From Rhodopseudomonas palustris (GTDB taxonomy: Bacteria > Pseudomonadota > Alphaproteobacteria > Rhizobiales > Xanthobacteraceae): a DNA stretch of 64,000 bases. Below, piece by piece: positions 41,941 through 51,927 of the stretch. Position 1 is the first letter of the stretch. Each line of letters starts with the position of its first letter. The stretch spans positions 992,001 to 1,056,000 of the forward strand of contig NZ_CP058907.1 in assembly GCF_013415845.1 (NCBI RefSeq), given 5' to 3'. The notes beneath the pieces are model-generated. The model was not told the origin of the DNA. It made no database searches and saw nothing but the letters and a program-made list of their open reading frames with translations. The translations under genes were made by a program, and so were the position numbers.

Positions 41941-43353
41941 TCAGGCGGCGACGGCCGCGGCCATCGCGTCGCGCGTCAGCCGGTGGAATCGCCACACCAG
42001 CAGCGCCGCATAGACGACGAGGCCGACCGCGAGCCCGATCCAGACACCGAACGGTCCGAGGTCGGTGTGGAAGCCGAGCACCCAGCAGAACGGAAAACCG
42101 ATCACCCAGAACCCGAGCACCGCGAACAGCAGCGGCACCTTGGTGTCGTTGCGGCCGCGCAGCGCGCCGTTGGCGACGACCTGCAGGCCGTCGGCAATGA
42201 AGAAGCTCGCGCCGACGATCAGCAGTGCCGCGGTCAGCGTCGCGGTTTCGATCGAGGTGTCGGAATCGCCGAGGAACAGCTGCGGGATCTGATGCCGCGT
42301 CAGCGCAACCAGCAGGGTCATCGCGGCCATGAACACGAAGCCGAGGCCGATCGCCGCAAAGCCGGCGCGTCGCGCGGACGGCGGATCGCCGCGGCCGACC
42401 GCATGGCCGACCCGCACCGTGGCGGCGACCGAGATCCCCATCGGCACCATGAACATGATCGCGGCCACCTGCAGCGCGATCTGATGCGCGGCGAGTGCGG
42501 TGGTGCCGAACTTGCCCATCAGCAGCGCGGCGGCGCCGAATACACCGTATTCCAGCACGGAAGCGCCGGAGATCGGCAGGCCGAGCTGCAGCAGCCGGCG
42601 CATAAGCTCGCCGTCGAACCGGAACAGTTCGCCGAACACTTGGTATTTCCGGAACGGGCGCATCGTCACGCACACCACGGCGGCGGCGATACACATCGCC
42701 CACGACACGATGCTGGTGGCGAGGCCGGCGCCGAAGATCTCCAGCCGCGGCAGGCCGAACGAGCCGTGGATCAGTACGTAAGCGAGGCCGAGGTTGATCG
42801 GGATCGCGGTCAGCATGATCCACAGCGCCGGCTCGGGCCGGTTCACCGCGCCCATCAAGCCGCGCAGCGCGATGAATAGCCAGCCCGGCACCAGCGACCA
42901 TGCCAGCCCGTCGAGATAATCACCGGCAAGCCGCGAGGTCGCAGGATTTTGGCCGAGCGCGACCAGCAGCTCTTCGCCATAGAGCTGGCCGAGCGTCAGC
43001 GGCACACCGGCGATCACGCCCGCCCACAGGCCGACGCGCAGTGAAGCACGCACCTGACGCGGCGCGCGGGCGCCGAACGCCTGTGCGGCCAGCGGCGTCA
43101 CCGCGGAGACCAGACCCAGACCCATCGTGAAGGTCGAAAACAGCACGAAATGCGCCAGCGCCGCCGCGGCCACGGCGGCATCGCCGAGCCGGCCGATCAG
43201 CGCCAGATCGGTGGTCATCATCGCGATCTGGCCGAGCTGCGTCAGCGCCATCGGCCACGCGAGCCACAGCGTTTCGATCAGCTCTGTCCGCCACGCAGAC
43301 GATTTCGCCGGCGCAAGCGCGCCGGCGGCGATGTTGGAACCAGGTGCGGTCAT
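41941..43353 (-). CDS. MATE-family multidrug efflux transporter (NorM-like, 470 aa)
   Basis: Twelve hydrophobic segments are arranged in two six-helix halves, with MATE hallmarks [18 protein letters not shown] in the first and [20 protein letters not shown] in the second. MATE exporters expel cationic drugs in exchange for Na+ or H+. The start at 43353 (MTAPGSN) is preferred; an ATG at 43365 adds four residues. No regulator is adjacent. It lies 46 bases after the RNA methyltransferase on the same strand. Confidence 0.9.
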   Translation of the reverse strand: MTAPGSNIAAGALAPAKSSAWRTELIETLWLAWPMALTQLGQIAMMTTDLALIGRLGDAAVAAAALAHFVLFSTFTMGLGLVSAVTPLAAQAFGARAPRQVRASLRVGLWAGVIAGVPLTLGQLYGEELLVALGQNPATSRLAGDYLDGLAWSLVPGWLFIALRGLMGAVNRPEPALWIMLTAIPINLGLAYVLIHGSFGLPRLEIFGAGLATSIVSWAMCIAAAVVCVTMRPFRKYQVFGELFRFDGELMRRLLQLGLPISGASVLEYGVFGAAALLMGKFGTTALAAHQIALQVAAIMFMVPMGISVAATVRVGHAVGRGDPPSARRAGFAAIGLGFVFMAAMTLLVALTRHQIPQLFLGDSDTSIETATLTAALLIVGASFFIADGLQVVANGALRGRNDTKVPLLFAVLGFWVIGFPFCWVLGFHTDLGPFGVWIGLAVGLVVYAALLVWRFHRLTRDAMAAAVAA

Positions 43354-43427
43354 GGCGCGCACCATAGCCGAAGTTGCGGCCGGAGTAAGACTTTGGTTCC
43401 GGCCAAGTCGTCGCGCCCAGGACGCCT

Positions 43428-44168
43428 TCAGCCGCGCTTCGCACCGAGGAAGAACTCGACATTGCCGTCGCCGCCGGCGATCGACGAGGCAAATACCTCG
43501 ATGTCGCGGCAACCAAGCGAGGCGGCGAAGGCGACGGCCTCGTCGCACACCGCGCGGTGCACCTTGGCGTCGCGGACGATGCCGCGCTTCGAGGGCGCCT
43601 CGAACTGCGGCTTGATCAGTGCCAGCAGACTCATCGGCGATGCGGCGAGCGACAGCGCAGCGGGCAGCACCTGTTTCAGTGAGATGAAGCTGGCATCGAT
43701 CACCACGACGTCCGGCCGCTGCGGCAGCCGCGTGCCTTCGAGTTTGCGGATGTCGGTCTCTTCCATCGAGACGATCTTGGGATGGCCGCGCAGCGAAGCG
43801 TGGAGTTGATCGCGGCCGACATCAACCGCGAACACCAGCGCGGCACCGTGTGCCAGCAGCACCTCGGTGAAGCCGCCGGTGGAGGAGCCGACGTCGAGGC
43901 AGACGTGATCCTCGATCTCGATCGGATAGCGCTCCAGCGCGCCGGCGAGCTTGACGCCGCCCCGCGACACCCAGGGATGCGCCGGCTGCGCTTCGAGCAC
44001 GGCATCAAGCGCGATCGGCTCAGAGACTTTCATCACTGGTTTGCCGTCCGCGACTACGAGGCTGGCCTCGATCGCCGCCTGCGCCCGCGCGCGGCTGTCG
44101 AACAGGCCGCGTTCGACCAGCACGACATCGGCGCGCTTGCGGGGCGTGGAGTCCGATGACTTGGCCAT
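43428..44168 (-). CDS. tlyA: TlyA-family RNA 2'-O-methyltransferase/hemolysin-like protein (246 aa)
   Basis: An S4 RNA-binding domain (RADVVLVERGLFDSRARAQA, residues about 12-70) precedes a SAM-dependent FtsJ-like domain with CLDVGSSTGGFTEVLLAHGA and the catalytic motif PDVVVIDASFISLKQVLP. TlyA proteins methylate rRNA ribose (capreomycin sensitivity in mycobacteria) and were first described as haemolysins. The gene starts only two bases after the deoxyribosyltransferase gene stop, so the two are cotranscribed. Confidence 0.9.
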   Translation of the reverse strand: MAKSSDSTPRKRADVVLVERGLFDSRARAQAAIEASLVVADGKPVMKVSEPIALDAVLEAQPAHPWVSRGGVKLAGALERYPIEIEDHVCLDVGSSTGGFTEVLLAHGAALVFAVDVGRDQLHASLRGHPKIVSMEETDIRKLEGTRLPQRPDVVVIDASFISLKQVLPAALSLAASPMSLLALIKPQFEAPSKRGIVRDAKVHRAVCDEAVAFAASLGCRDIEVFASSIAGGDGNVEFFLGAKRG

Positions 44169-44170
44169 GG

Positions 44171-44734
44171 TCAGCGCGCCTGTTGCGGCCGCAGCCGCTC
44201 TGCCGCGATCTGAAGACAGGCGGTGAAGCTGTCGAGATCGTGCCACAGGTCGGCCGGCCGCCGGCGTGGCGTCACTAACGGAGCCCCGTACAGATCGAGG
44301 CAGTGGATCAGCATCAGGTTGTCGGCGAGGCCGAAGTCCTCGACCGCCAGTCGGTCGGCGCCGATCAGCAGACCGTTGCGGCTCTCGACGGTTTCGAACT
44401 GCTTGACGCGCGCGACGTAGTTCGCCGGATCGTTCGAATAGCCGAGCACCAGCTTGCCGCGTCCGGCCATGTAGCCGAGTTCGTACACCGTGCCGGCGTC
44501 GGCGCTGGGGCCGCGAAACGGCGTCAGATTGGCGATGATGGCGTCGGCATCATTCATCATCGCTTCGTTGCCGCGGAAGATCTGCAGCGACGCGTCGTGC
44601 GCGGCGAGCGCCACCGCGTTGTCGAGCGGAAACAGGCCGGTGAAGCCGTGGTCTGCGCACAGCGCGGCTTTGCGCCGGCCGATCAACAGCGCATCGGGCA
44701 GGAATACGTCGGGACCGGCGAGGTAGATCTTCAT
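44171..44734 (-). CDS. Nucleoside 2-deoxyribosyltransferase family protein (187 aa)
   Basis: The fold is recognisable from MKIYLAGPDVFLPDALLIGR, the acid-containing DADAIIANLTPFRGPSADAG segment and TVYELGYMAGRGKLVLGYSN. These residues carry the nucleophilic glutamate and the ribose pocket in 2-deoxyribosyltransferases, which swap bases on deoxyribose or hydrolyse the bond. It is followed two bases later by tlyA. A salvage or nucleotide-cleaning role is plausible. Confidence 0.85.
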   Translation of the reverse strand: MKIYLAGPDVFLPDALLIGRRKAALCADHGFTGLFPLDNAVALAAHDASLQIFRGNEAMMNDADAIIANLTPFRGPSADAGTVYELGYMAGRGKLVLGYSNDPANYVARVKQFETVESRNGLLIGADRLAVEDFGLADNLMLIHCLDLYGAPLVTPRRRPADLWHDLDSFTACLQIAAERLRPQQAR

Positions 44735-44754
44735 GGTCGGGTGGGTGCAAATTC

Positions 44755-44777
44755 ACCCTCCCCTGGAGGGGGAGGGT
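44755..44777 (-). terminator. Hairpin after dxs, possible terminator
   Basis: ACCCTCCCC (44755-44763) pairs with GGGGAGGGT (44769-44777). In the leftward direction GAATTT follows. It lies between the dxs stop and the deoxyribosyltransferase start and could end the dxs transcript. Confidence 0.45.
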
Positions 44778-44833
44778 CAGAGCACGCCGGCGCAGCCCGG
44801 GAAATCTCTGCCAGGGGCGCGCGTGTCAGCGCC

Positions 44834-46759
44834 TCAGGCCAGCTTCGAGGTCTCGGTCGCGGCATCCTTGCCGAGCACGTCGAACACCTTCTTGACGATT
44901 GCCTTGGCGTCGAGGCCGGCGCGGGCGTACATCGCCACCGGATTGTCGTGATCCATGAATACGTCGGGCAGCACCAGCGCCCGCATCTTCACTTCGCCGT
45001 CGAGCATGCCGTGCTCGGCCAGCGTCTGCATCACGTGGCTGCCGAAACCGCCGATCGAACCTTCTTCGATGGTGAGCAGCACTTCGTGGTCGCGGGCGAG
45101 CTTCAGCACCAGCTCGACATCGAGCGGCTTCATGAAACGCGCATCGGCGACGGTGGTGGAGAGGCCGAGGGTGGCGAGTTCGTCCGCGGCCTTCTCCGCC
45201 TCGGCGAGCCGGGTGCCGAACGACAGCAGCGCGACCTTGTTGCCCTGGCGGATCACGCGGCCCTTGCCGATTTCCAGCGGAATGCCGACTTCCGGCATCT
45301 CGACGCCGCGGCCTTCGCCGCGCGGATAGCGCACCGCGCTCGGCCGGTCGTCGATCGCCACCTGGGTGGCGACCATGTGCACCAGCTCGGCTTCGTCGGC
45401 CGCAGCCATGATCACCATGTTGGGGAGGCAGCCGAGATAGGCGTTGTCGAACGAACCGGCGTGGGTGGCGCCGTCGGCTCCGACGAGGCCCGCGCGGTCG
45501 ATCGCAAAGCGCACCGGCAGCTTCTGGATCGCGACGTCGTGCACGATCTGGTCGTAGGCGCGCTGCAGGAAGGTCGAGTAGATCGCGCAGAACGGCTTGT
45601 AGCCTTCGGTGGCGAGGCCGGCCGCGAAGGTCACGGCGTGCTGTTCGGCAATGCCGACGTCGAACGTGCGCTTCGGGAAGGCCTTCTCGAAGATGTCGAT
45701 GCCGGTGCCCGACGGCATCGCCGCGGTGATGCCGACGATCTTGTCGTCCTTCTGGGCTTCCTTGACCAGGCTCTGGCCGAACACGTTCTGATAGGAGGGG
45801 GCGTTCGACTTGGCCTTGGCCTGGGCGCCGGTGGCGATATCGAACTTGACCACCGCGTGATACTTGTCGGCCGCCGCTTCGGCCGGGCCGTAGCCCTTGC
45901 CCTTCTGGGTGACGACGTGGATCAGGAACGGGCCGGTGTCGGCATCACGGACGTTCTGCAGGATCGGCAGCAGGTGGTCGAGGTTGTGGCCGTCGACCGG
46001 GCCGACGTAGTAGAAACCGAGTTCCTCGAACAGGGTGCCGCCGCCCATCATGAAGCCGCGGGAATATTCCTCGGCGCGGGCGGCGCGGTCGGCGATCAGC
46101 TTCGGCAGGTGCTTCCCGATCTGCTTGCCGGCCTCGCGCAGCGACCGATAGGTCTTGCCCGAGTACAGCCGCGACAGATAGGCGGACATCGCGCCGACAG
46201 GCGGGGCGATCGACATGTTGTTGTCATTGAGGATGACGATCAGCCGGGAGTTCATCGCACCGGCATTGTTCATCGCCTCGTAGGCCATGCCGGCCGAGAT
46301 CGAACCGTCGCCAATCACCGCGATGACGTTGTTCTTCTTGCCGGCGAGTTCGCTGGCGACCGCCATGCCGAGGCCGGCCGAGATCGAGGTCGAGGAGTGG
46401 CCGGCGCCGAACGGGTCGTGGTCGCTCTCGGTGCGCTTGGTGAAGCCGGACAGGCCGCCGCCGGTGCGCAGGGTGCGGATGCGGTCGCGCCGGCCGGTCA
46501 GAATCTTGTGCGGGTAGGCCTGGTGGCCAACGTCCCAGATCAGCCGGTCGCGCGGGGTGTCGAACACATAGTGCAGTGCGGTGGTCAGTTCGACCACGCC
46601 GAGCCCGGCGCCAAAATGCCCGCCGGTGACCGATACCGCGTCGATCGTCTCCAATCGCAATTCGTCGGCGACCTGCCGAACCTGATCGATCCGCAGCTTG
46701 CGCAGATCTTCCGGTGTGCGAATGGTGTCGAGAAGCGGTGTTTTACTAAATTCGGTCAC
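44834..46759 (-). CDS. dxs: 1-deoxy-D-xylulose-5-phosphate synthase
   Basis: DXS condenses pyruvate and glyceraldehyde 3-phosphate, the entry step of the MEP isoprenoid route that feeds carotenoids, bacteriochlorophyll and quinones. The 641-residue enzyme shows [19 protein letters not shown], the thiamine-diphosphate motif [49 protein letters not shown] with the catalytic glutamate, and [18 protein letters not shown]. It starts with GTG at 46759. A purple bacterium may hold more than one dxs. Confidence 0.95.
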
Positions 46760-47173
46760 GGCGATATTCCAGTCTTATAACTATAGGGTGGTGAGTCCCT
46801 CGACGAATGGTCCGAGTGTCCAGTCTGCGCGAGCCTCACCCGGCTCCCGCACTCCTACGTCAGGAGAAATCAACGATCGAAGCGTAGTGTGCGCTCCCGA
46901 TCGTCGAAGTGACCTCGATCACTTATTGCGGCTGCACACGTCCACCGAACTTGACAGTGCCATCCCGGCGAGTGTCAAGCGCGGCGCATAAGCTCATACC
47001 TTTACACAAACCCGTCTTTAAAGCCAACCATCGGCCGCCCAAGGCTTGGTCAGGCTGCGTAAACTTTCGGCCAACAGGGTTGATGGGGGTAATTTCGGAA
47101 CTCCAGTGTTGCGCCGCAAACACGGTGGGTGCCTGGATGGTGGCGCAAACAATTACCTTTACGTATGGTTGAG
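46760..47173. other. 414-base non-coding interval between dxs and xseB
   Basis: Both flanking genes are leftward, so this holds the dxs promoter. A perfect 7-bp inverted repeat CTTGACA (46950-46956) with TGTCAAG (46973-46979) is the only structured element I see. Short frames here have no ribosome-binding sites. Confidence 0.5.
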
Positions 47174-47425
47174 TTACTGCACGTCCAGCGGCTCGGTGCC
47201 GGTCGGAGCGCCCTGCGCGTCGGTGGTAATCTTGTCCACGCGGGCTTCGGCCTGCCGCAGCAGATCCTCACAGCGGCGCTTCAAAGCTTCACCGCGTTCA
47301 TAAATCGTGACCGACTCCTCGAGCGGCACCTTGCCGTCTTCGAGCCGCTTGACGATGGTCTCGAGTTCCTCGAGGGCGCGCTCGAAGCTGAGCTTTTTCA
47401 CATCGGTGGTTGCGGCTTCGGCCAT
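47174..47425 (-). CDS. xseB: Exodeoxyribonuclease VII small subunit
   Basis: The 83-residue product has the XseB core [40 protein letters not shown] and a long helix. XseB binds XseA to form exonuclease VII, which degrades single-stranded DNA ends. The ATG at 47425 starts the standard-length protein; the upstream extension is non-coding. It follows the HDAC-family gene by 83 bases on the same strand. Confidence 0.93.
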   Translation of the reverse strand: MAEAATTDVKKLSFERALEELETIVKRLEDGKVPLEESVTIYERGEALKRRCEDLLRQAEARVDKITTDAQGAPTGTEPLDVQ

Positions 47426-47508
47426 TTCGCATTCCCAGCTGCACCGCGCGGGGGGCGCGGCAGCATTGTTTTGGTTGTTGTTCTTGGTCGCCTGACGGGG
47501 CGGCTGGT

Positions 47509-48438
47509 TCAAGCGCCCATCAGGGCGCCGACGTGAGCCGCAACCGATTCACTCAGGCCCTGGAGGTCATATCCCCCCTCGAGGACCGAGACAATCCGCC
47601 CGCCGGCGGTCTGGGCCGCGACCTCCATCAGGCGTTCGGTGACCCAGCCGAAATCTTCGGCGCGCAGGTTCAGGCTGGCCAGCGGATCGCGGTAATGGGC
47701 GTCGAAACCGGCCGAAATCACGATCAATTCCGGCGAAAACCGCTTGAGCTGGGGCAGGATCAGCTGCTCGAACGCGAACCGGAACTCGGTGCCACCGTCT
47801 TCGGAGGCGAGGGGGGCGTTGACGATATTGTCATATTCGCCGCGCTCGCCCTGGGAGCCGGTACCTGGGAACAGCGGCATCTGGTGAGTTGAGCAATACA
47901 TCACGGTGCGATCGCCCCAGAAGATGTCCTGGGTGCCGTTGCCGTGGTGGACGTCGAAATCCACCACTGCGGCGCGCTCGATGCCGTATTGCCGCTGGGC
48001 GTAGCGCGCGGCGATCGCCGCATTGCCGAAGAAGCAGAACCCCATCGGCTTGGTGATTTCGGCATGGTGCCCCGGTGGACGGGTGGCCACGAAGGCGTTG
48101 GCGGCCTCGCCCTTCATCACCGCGTCCACCGCGGCGACCGAGCCGCCGACACCGCGTAGCGCGGCTTCGAACGTGCCGGGCGACATCGAGGTGTCACCGT
48201 CGACATAGACGATGCCGGTGGACGGCGACATGTGGCGCAGCTCGACGATGTGGTGATCGGTGTGGCACAGCGCGATGTGCTCGAGCGAGCCGATCGGCGA
48301 CTCCGCGCGCGCCAGCGGTGCAAAGCGTTCTTCACCGAGCGTCTTGTTGATGGCGACGAGCCGCGCAGCGCGCTCAGGATGTCCTTCCGGCGTGTGATGG
48401 TCGAGGCACGCGGAATGGGTCAGAAAAAGCGTGGTCAT
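47509..48438 (-). CDS. Histone deacetylase family protein (309 aa)
   Basis: The zinc amidohydrolase fold is seen in [40 protein letters not shown] (zinc ligands), [20 protein letters not shown], and the terminal [16 protein letters not shown]. Bacterial members include acetylpolyamine amidohydrolases, acetoin-utilisation proteins and protein or small-molecule deacylases. The substrate cannot be told from the sequence. xseB lies just downstream. Confidence 0.9.
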   Translation of the reverse strand: MTTLFLTHSACLDHHTPEGHPERAARLVAINKTLGEERFAPLARAESPIGSLEHIALCHTDHHIVELRHMSPSTGIVYVDGDTSMSPGTFEAALRGVGGSVAAVDAVMKGEAANAFVATRPPGHHAEITKPMGFCFFGNAAIAARYAQRQYGIERAAVVDFDVHHGNGTQDIFWGDRTVMYCSTHQMPLFPGTGSQGERGEYDNIVNAPLASEDGGTEFRFAFEQLILPQLKRFSPELIVISAGFDAHYRDPLASLNLRAEDFGWVTERLMEVAAQTAGGRIVSVLEGGYDLQGLSESVAAHVGALMGA

Positions 48439-48543
48439 TCAGAAGTGCCCGGGCGCCGATCTGTGTCTGCGATATATTCGAATGAATGTAGTTATTCGCA
48501 GCGACGAGCGAAAGGGCCGCTTAAGGCTTAGCCGGCCGCAAGC

Positions 48544-50226
48544 TTAATTCAATCGCGTCACCCGGTCGGTCGGCGGCGGCGCCACCGGGCTGTGAGTCTT
48601 GAAATAAGAGAACAACGCGTCGACGTCGTACACGCCGGTTTGCGGTGCAGCACCGTCCTTGAACACGGTGAAGCCGTCGCCGCCGGCTGCCAGATAGGCG
48701 TTGAGCGTCACCCGATAGGTGCGGTTCGGGTCGATCGGCGCTCCGTTCAGCGACATCCTGTCGGGCGGAATTCGTCCGCCGGGGGCGCCCGCCGCATCCC
48801 AGGCGAAGTGAAAACCCTTCGACACCTGCAGAATTCGCGGCCGCGCCGGCTCAGCCCATTGCTGTTCGAGCGCCGCCTTGAGCTGAGCGCCGGTCAGCGT
48901 CATCGTCACCAGCTGATTGCGGAACGGCTGCGCGGCGAACACCTGGCCGAATGTCACTGCTCCGCCTTCGCCGCCCAGGACATCGGAGCGGACGCCGCCC
49001 GGATTGGTCAGCGCGATCTCAGCGCCGCCTTTGTCCTTGTCGAGGGTGGCGGCGAGCTGAGCATCGGCGACGACGTCGCCGAGTACGCTCTCGCCGGCCA
49101 CGTTCGGCATCCGCGACAGTGCCGAAGTCACCGAGCCTGCCGGCCGCGCCGCGATCGGGCCGGCCAGTTTGTCGTAGGCGGCGATCAGTTCGGTCTGCGC
49201 CGGATCCTTGGCCAGCGTTTCGGTTCGGACGATCGTGTTATTGGCCGCAGCGCTGATCACGTCGCCGGTGGTCGGATCGAGCTTGAGGTCGATCGCGGTG
49301 ACGATGGTGCCGTATTTGTCGCCGCTGGTGACGAGGCGGCCGTCGATCCGGCAGGTGTAGGCGCGGTGGGTGTGGCCGCTGATCACCACGTCGACGGCGC
49401 GATCGAGCTTGTTGACGATCTCGACGATCGGGCCGGAGATGCCCGGGCATTCGTTGTAGTCGCCGGTCGGAAAACCACCTTCATGGATTAGCACCACGAT
49501 CGCCTCGACGCCCTTGGCCTTCAGCTCCGGGATCAGGGCGTTGACGGTCTCGGCCTCGTCCTTGAATGAAAGTCCGGCGACACCTGGCGGTGACACCATA
49601 TTCGGCGTGTTCTTCAGCGTCAGCCCGATGAACGCCACCGGCACACCGCCGAACTTGCGGATCGCATAGGGCGGAAACACCGTCTTGCCGGTCGCGGTCT
49701 CGACCGTGGAGGCGGCCAGATAGTTGAACGCCGCGCCCTTGAACGGATGCGGCCCCTGGCAGCCGTCGACCGGATGGCAGCCGCCGTTCTGCATCCGGAG
49801 CAGCTCGGTCTTGCCCTCGTCGAATTCGTGATTGCCGACCGAGGACAGCGCCAGCCCCATCAGCGACAGCGACTCGATGGTCGGCTCGTCGTGAAACATC
49901 GCCGACAGAAACGGGCTGGCGCCAATCAGATCGCCGGCGGCGACGAAGATTGCATTGGGATGATCCTTGCGCAGCGCTTTGACCAGCGTCGCCATATGTT
50001 CGGCGCCGCCGGCGGGGACGTGAATCTTCTTGGTCCGATCGGCCGGATCGTCGATCGTGATGCCGCCGGGCGGTGGCTGCAAATTGCCGTGGAAGTCGTT
50101 GATCGCGAGAATCCGCAGATCGACCGGCGGCGGCAGCAATTCGGCCGCGCGCGGTGCGGGCACGAATGCGACAGTGAGCGCGGCGGCGGTGGCGAGCAGG
50201 GCTAGGCGGGAGCGGAGCTTGATCAT
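48544..50226 (-). CDS. Periplasmic 5'-nucleotidase/metallophosphatase (560 aa)
   Basis: A signal peptide (residues 1-27) exports the protein. The N-terminal calcineurin-like domain carries the metal ligands: LAINDFHGN, AAGDLIGASP, SSVGNHEFDEG, VLIHEGG and DVVISGHTHRAY. The C-terminal 5'-nucleotidase domain (about residue 350 on) has the substrate-stacking region and AYLAAGGDGFTVF. Such enzymes free phosphate and nucleosides from nucleotides in the periplasm. The ATG at 50226 suits the signal peptide; upstream ATGs at 50265 and 50286 are possible. Confidence 0.88.
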   Translation of the reverse strand: MIKLRSRLALLATAAALTVAFVPAPRAAELLPPPVDLRILAINDFHGNLQPPPGGITIDDPADRTKKIHVPAGGAEHMATLVKALRKDHPNAIFVAAGDLIGASPFLSAMFHDEPTIESLSLMGLALSSVGNHEFDEGKTELLRMQNGGCHPVDGCQGPHPFKGAAFNYLAASTVETATGKTVFPPYAIRKFGGVPVAFIGLTLKNTPNMVSPPGVAGLSFKDEAETVNALIPELKAKGVEAIVVLIHEGGFPTGDYNECPGISGPIVEIVNKLDRAVDVVISGHTHRAYTCRIDGRLVTSGDKYGTIVTAIDLKLDPTTGDVISAAANNTIVRTETLAKDPAQTELIAAYDKLAGPIAARPAGSVTSALSRMPNVAGESVLGDVVADAQLAATLDKDKGGAEIALTNPGGVRSDVLGGEGGAVTFGQVFAAQPFRNQLVTMTLTGAQLKAALEQQWAEPARPRILQVSKGFHFAWDAAGAPGGRIPPDRMSLNGAPIDPNRTYRVTLNAYLAAGGDGFTVFKDGAAPQTGVYDVDALFSYFKTHSPVAPPPTDRVTRLN

Positions 50227-50444
50227 CGGCGATCCGAGCAGAGCTTTTTTCTGGCTTCGCATCGCCTGCCGCGCGAGCGAATGCAAGTGGCGTCGGTTTG
50301 CCGCAGGGTGCCGGCGATACGCCGCCGAATACCAACCTTGCCGAGGTGCCGATTGAACTGGACACAGGCACCACTTTACTGATGACGTTCAATCGCGCAC
50401 CTGCCGTCGAGTCGGGTGCGCTCGTACAAGACCGGGGATGACGC

Positions 50445-50921
50445 ATGAAGATGTTCACGCTCGCCAAGCCCGCCGCAGGAATCATCGGTGCGCTGGCGCT
50501 CGTCGGCACGATCTCGCTGGCCGGCGCACAGCAGCCGCGGGAAGGCGAGCGCCCCCAGCCGCGCCTCGCTGACCTGATGCAAGGCGCGCAGGTCGGGCAC
50601 ATCAAACTCTGGTATGCTGGCAAGGCCGGCAATTGGGGGCTCGCCACTTACGAGACCAAGCAGCTCAAGACTCGGCTCGAAGACGCCGCTCAGCTGTATC
50701 AGAGCCTACCGGTCAACGACGTCACCACCATGGCCAAGCCGATCCAGGCGGTGTCGGCGGCGATCGCCGCCAAGGACGTTCGCGAATTCGCCCGCGCCTA
50801 TGACGAGCTCACCGCCGGCTGCAATTCCTGCCACCAGTCGGTGAAGCTCGGCTTTGTCCATTTGCGGACGCCGTCGTCGAACCCGTTCAGCGATCAGAAT
50901 TTCGCACCGGGGAAGAAGTAA
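50445..50921 (+). CDS. Small c-type cytochrome with C-terminal haem site (158 aa)
   Basis: A signal peptide (about residues 1-28) leads to a mainly helical protein with one haem-binding motif, CNSCH (about residue 135), near the C-terminus. That layout, a helical bundle with the CxxCH on the last helix, resembles cytochrome c-prime and related proteins, but I see no further family match. It would be periplasmic, made by the Ccm system. Neighbouring genes give no hint on partners. It converges on an enoyl-CoA hydratase gene with a hairpin between. Confidence 0.8.
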   Translation: MKMFTLAKPAAGIIGALALVGTISLAGAQQPREGERPQPRLADLMQGAQVGHIKLWYAGKAGNWGLATYETKQLKTRLEDAAQLYQSLPVNDVTTMAKPIQAVSAAIAAKDVREFARAYDELTAGCNSCHQSVKLGFVHLRTPSSNPFSDQNFAPGKK

Positions 50922-50931
50922 TCAGCTCGGC

Positions 50932-50954
50932 TGCGGCACCCGGCGGGTGCCGCA
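50932..50954. terminator. Hairpin between convergent genes
   Basis: TGCGGCACCC (50932-50941) pairs perfectly with GGGTGCCGCA (50945-50954). It lies between the cytochrome and enoyl-CoA hydratase stops. No T-run follows on either side, so termination efficiency is doubtful. Confidence 0.45.
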
Positions 50955-50959
50955 CAGGC

Positions 50960-51721
50960 TCATGCCTTCTTCCGCTGGAAGAACCGCATGAAGGCGTTGA
51001 CGGCTTCGGGCGATTTCATTCGCTCGCCGAACAGATGAGTTTCCTGATCGATCCGCCGGGTGATCTCGTCGGGCGCCAGCCGCAGCAGCTTACGTGAGAT
51101 CGCCACCGCTTCGGCCGGCAGCGCGCAGATTTCCCGCGCGGCTTTCTTGGCTTCCATTTCGGTCTGGCCCGGCGCCACGACGACGTTGACGAAACCGGCG
51201 ACGCGGGCGTTCTCGGCCGTCATCGTGTGGCCCATCACCAGCGTGGCGAACGCGCGCTGATAGCCCATGGTGCGCGGCATCAGCAGGCTGGAGGCGCCCT
51301 CCGGCACCAGTCCGAGCTGGATGAACGGCGTCGAGAACGTCGCCGTGGTCGAGGCCAGCACGTAGTCGCAGTGAAACAGCATCGTGGTGCCGATGCCGAT
51401 CGCGATGCCGTCGACAGCAGCAATGATCGGCTTCACATTGTGAGCCAGCGAATACAGAAATTTGGTGGCGTTGGTGACGCGCGCGGCGCCGCTGGTATCG
51501 GTGCCGGCTTTGAGGAAATCGTCGAGATCGTTGCCGGCGGTGAACACGCCGGAGCCGCCGGTGATGATCAGGCAGCGGATGTCGGGATTGTTCTGCGCGG
51601 TGTCGATCGCGTGGCTCATCTCGCGATACATGTCCTGCGTCAGCGCGTTCTTCTTTTCCGGCCGGCGCATGGTGATCACGCGCGTGCCGTCTTCATCCGT
51701 GACGATCAGATGCTCCGTCAT
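50960..51721 (-). CDS. Enoyl-CoA hydratase/isomerase family protein (253 aa)
   Basis: The crotonase fold is clear: MRRPEKKNALTQDMYREMSH, the oxyanion-hole stretch TAGNDLDDFLKAG, AVDGIAIGIGTTMLFHCDYV and FIQLGLVPEGASSLLMPRTM. The second oxyanion segment has GIGTT; the usual hydratase acid pair is partly replaced by other residues, so hydratase or isomerase activity is open. With the acyl-CoA dehydrogenase upstream on the same strand, a fatty-acid or aromatic-acid beta-oxidation role is plausible. Confidence 0.88.
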   Translation of the reverse strand: MTEHLIVTDEDGTRVITMRRPEKKNALTQDMYREMSHAIDTAQNNPDIRCLIITGGSGVFTAGNDLDDFLKAGTDTSGAARVTNATKFLYSLAHNVKPIIAAVDGIAIGIGTTMLFHCDYVLASTTATFSTPFIQLGLVPEGASSLLMPRTMGYQRAFATLVMGHTMTAENARVAGFVNVVVAPGQTEMEAKKAAREICALPAEAVAISRKLLRLAPDEITRRIDQETHLFGERMKSPEAVNAFMRFFQRKKA

Positions 51722-51865
51722 GGCATTTCCCCCTAAGACTCGGCGTCCCCGCATCGAGCGGAGCGCTCCTCGGTACGCACCGTATCACGTTCGTCCGTGA
51801 CGTCAGCTGACGCCCCCGCCGCCCGCGACGAATTTCTGTCGAAGCGCAGGCCTTAAGCGATGCAC

Positions 51866-51899
51866 ACAAAATAAAGGGTGGCTGCGACGCAGCCACCCC
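51866..51899 (-). terminator. Rho-independent terminator after acyl-CoA dehydrogenase
   Basis: GGGTGGCTGCG (51876-51886) pairs perfectly with CGCAGCCACCC (51888-51898). On the leftward strand TTTATTTTGTG follows. It lies 30 bases beyond the acyl-CoA dehydrogenase stop, separating that gene from the enoyl-CoA hydratase gene. Confidence 0.8.
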
Positions 51900-51927
51900 G
51901 GAGTTCTTCGTAAGCCGAAGGATCAAC

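Noticed and set aside
44303..46780. A rightward 825-codon open frame across dxs and the deoxyribosyltransferase gene
   Set aside because: It crosses two real leftward genes on the opposite strand and has no recognisable domain or ribosome-binding site.
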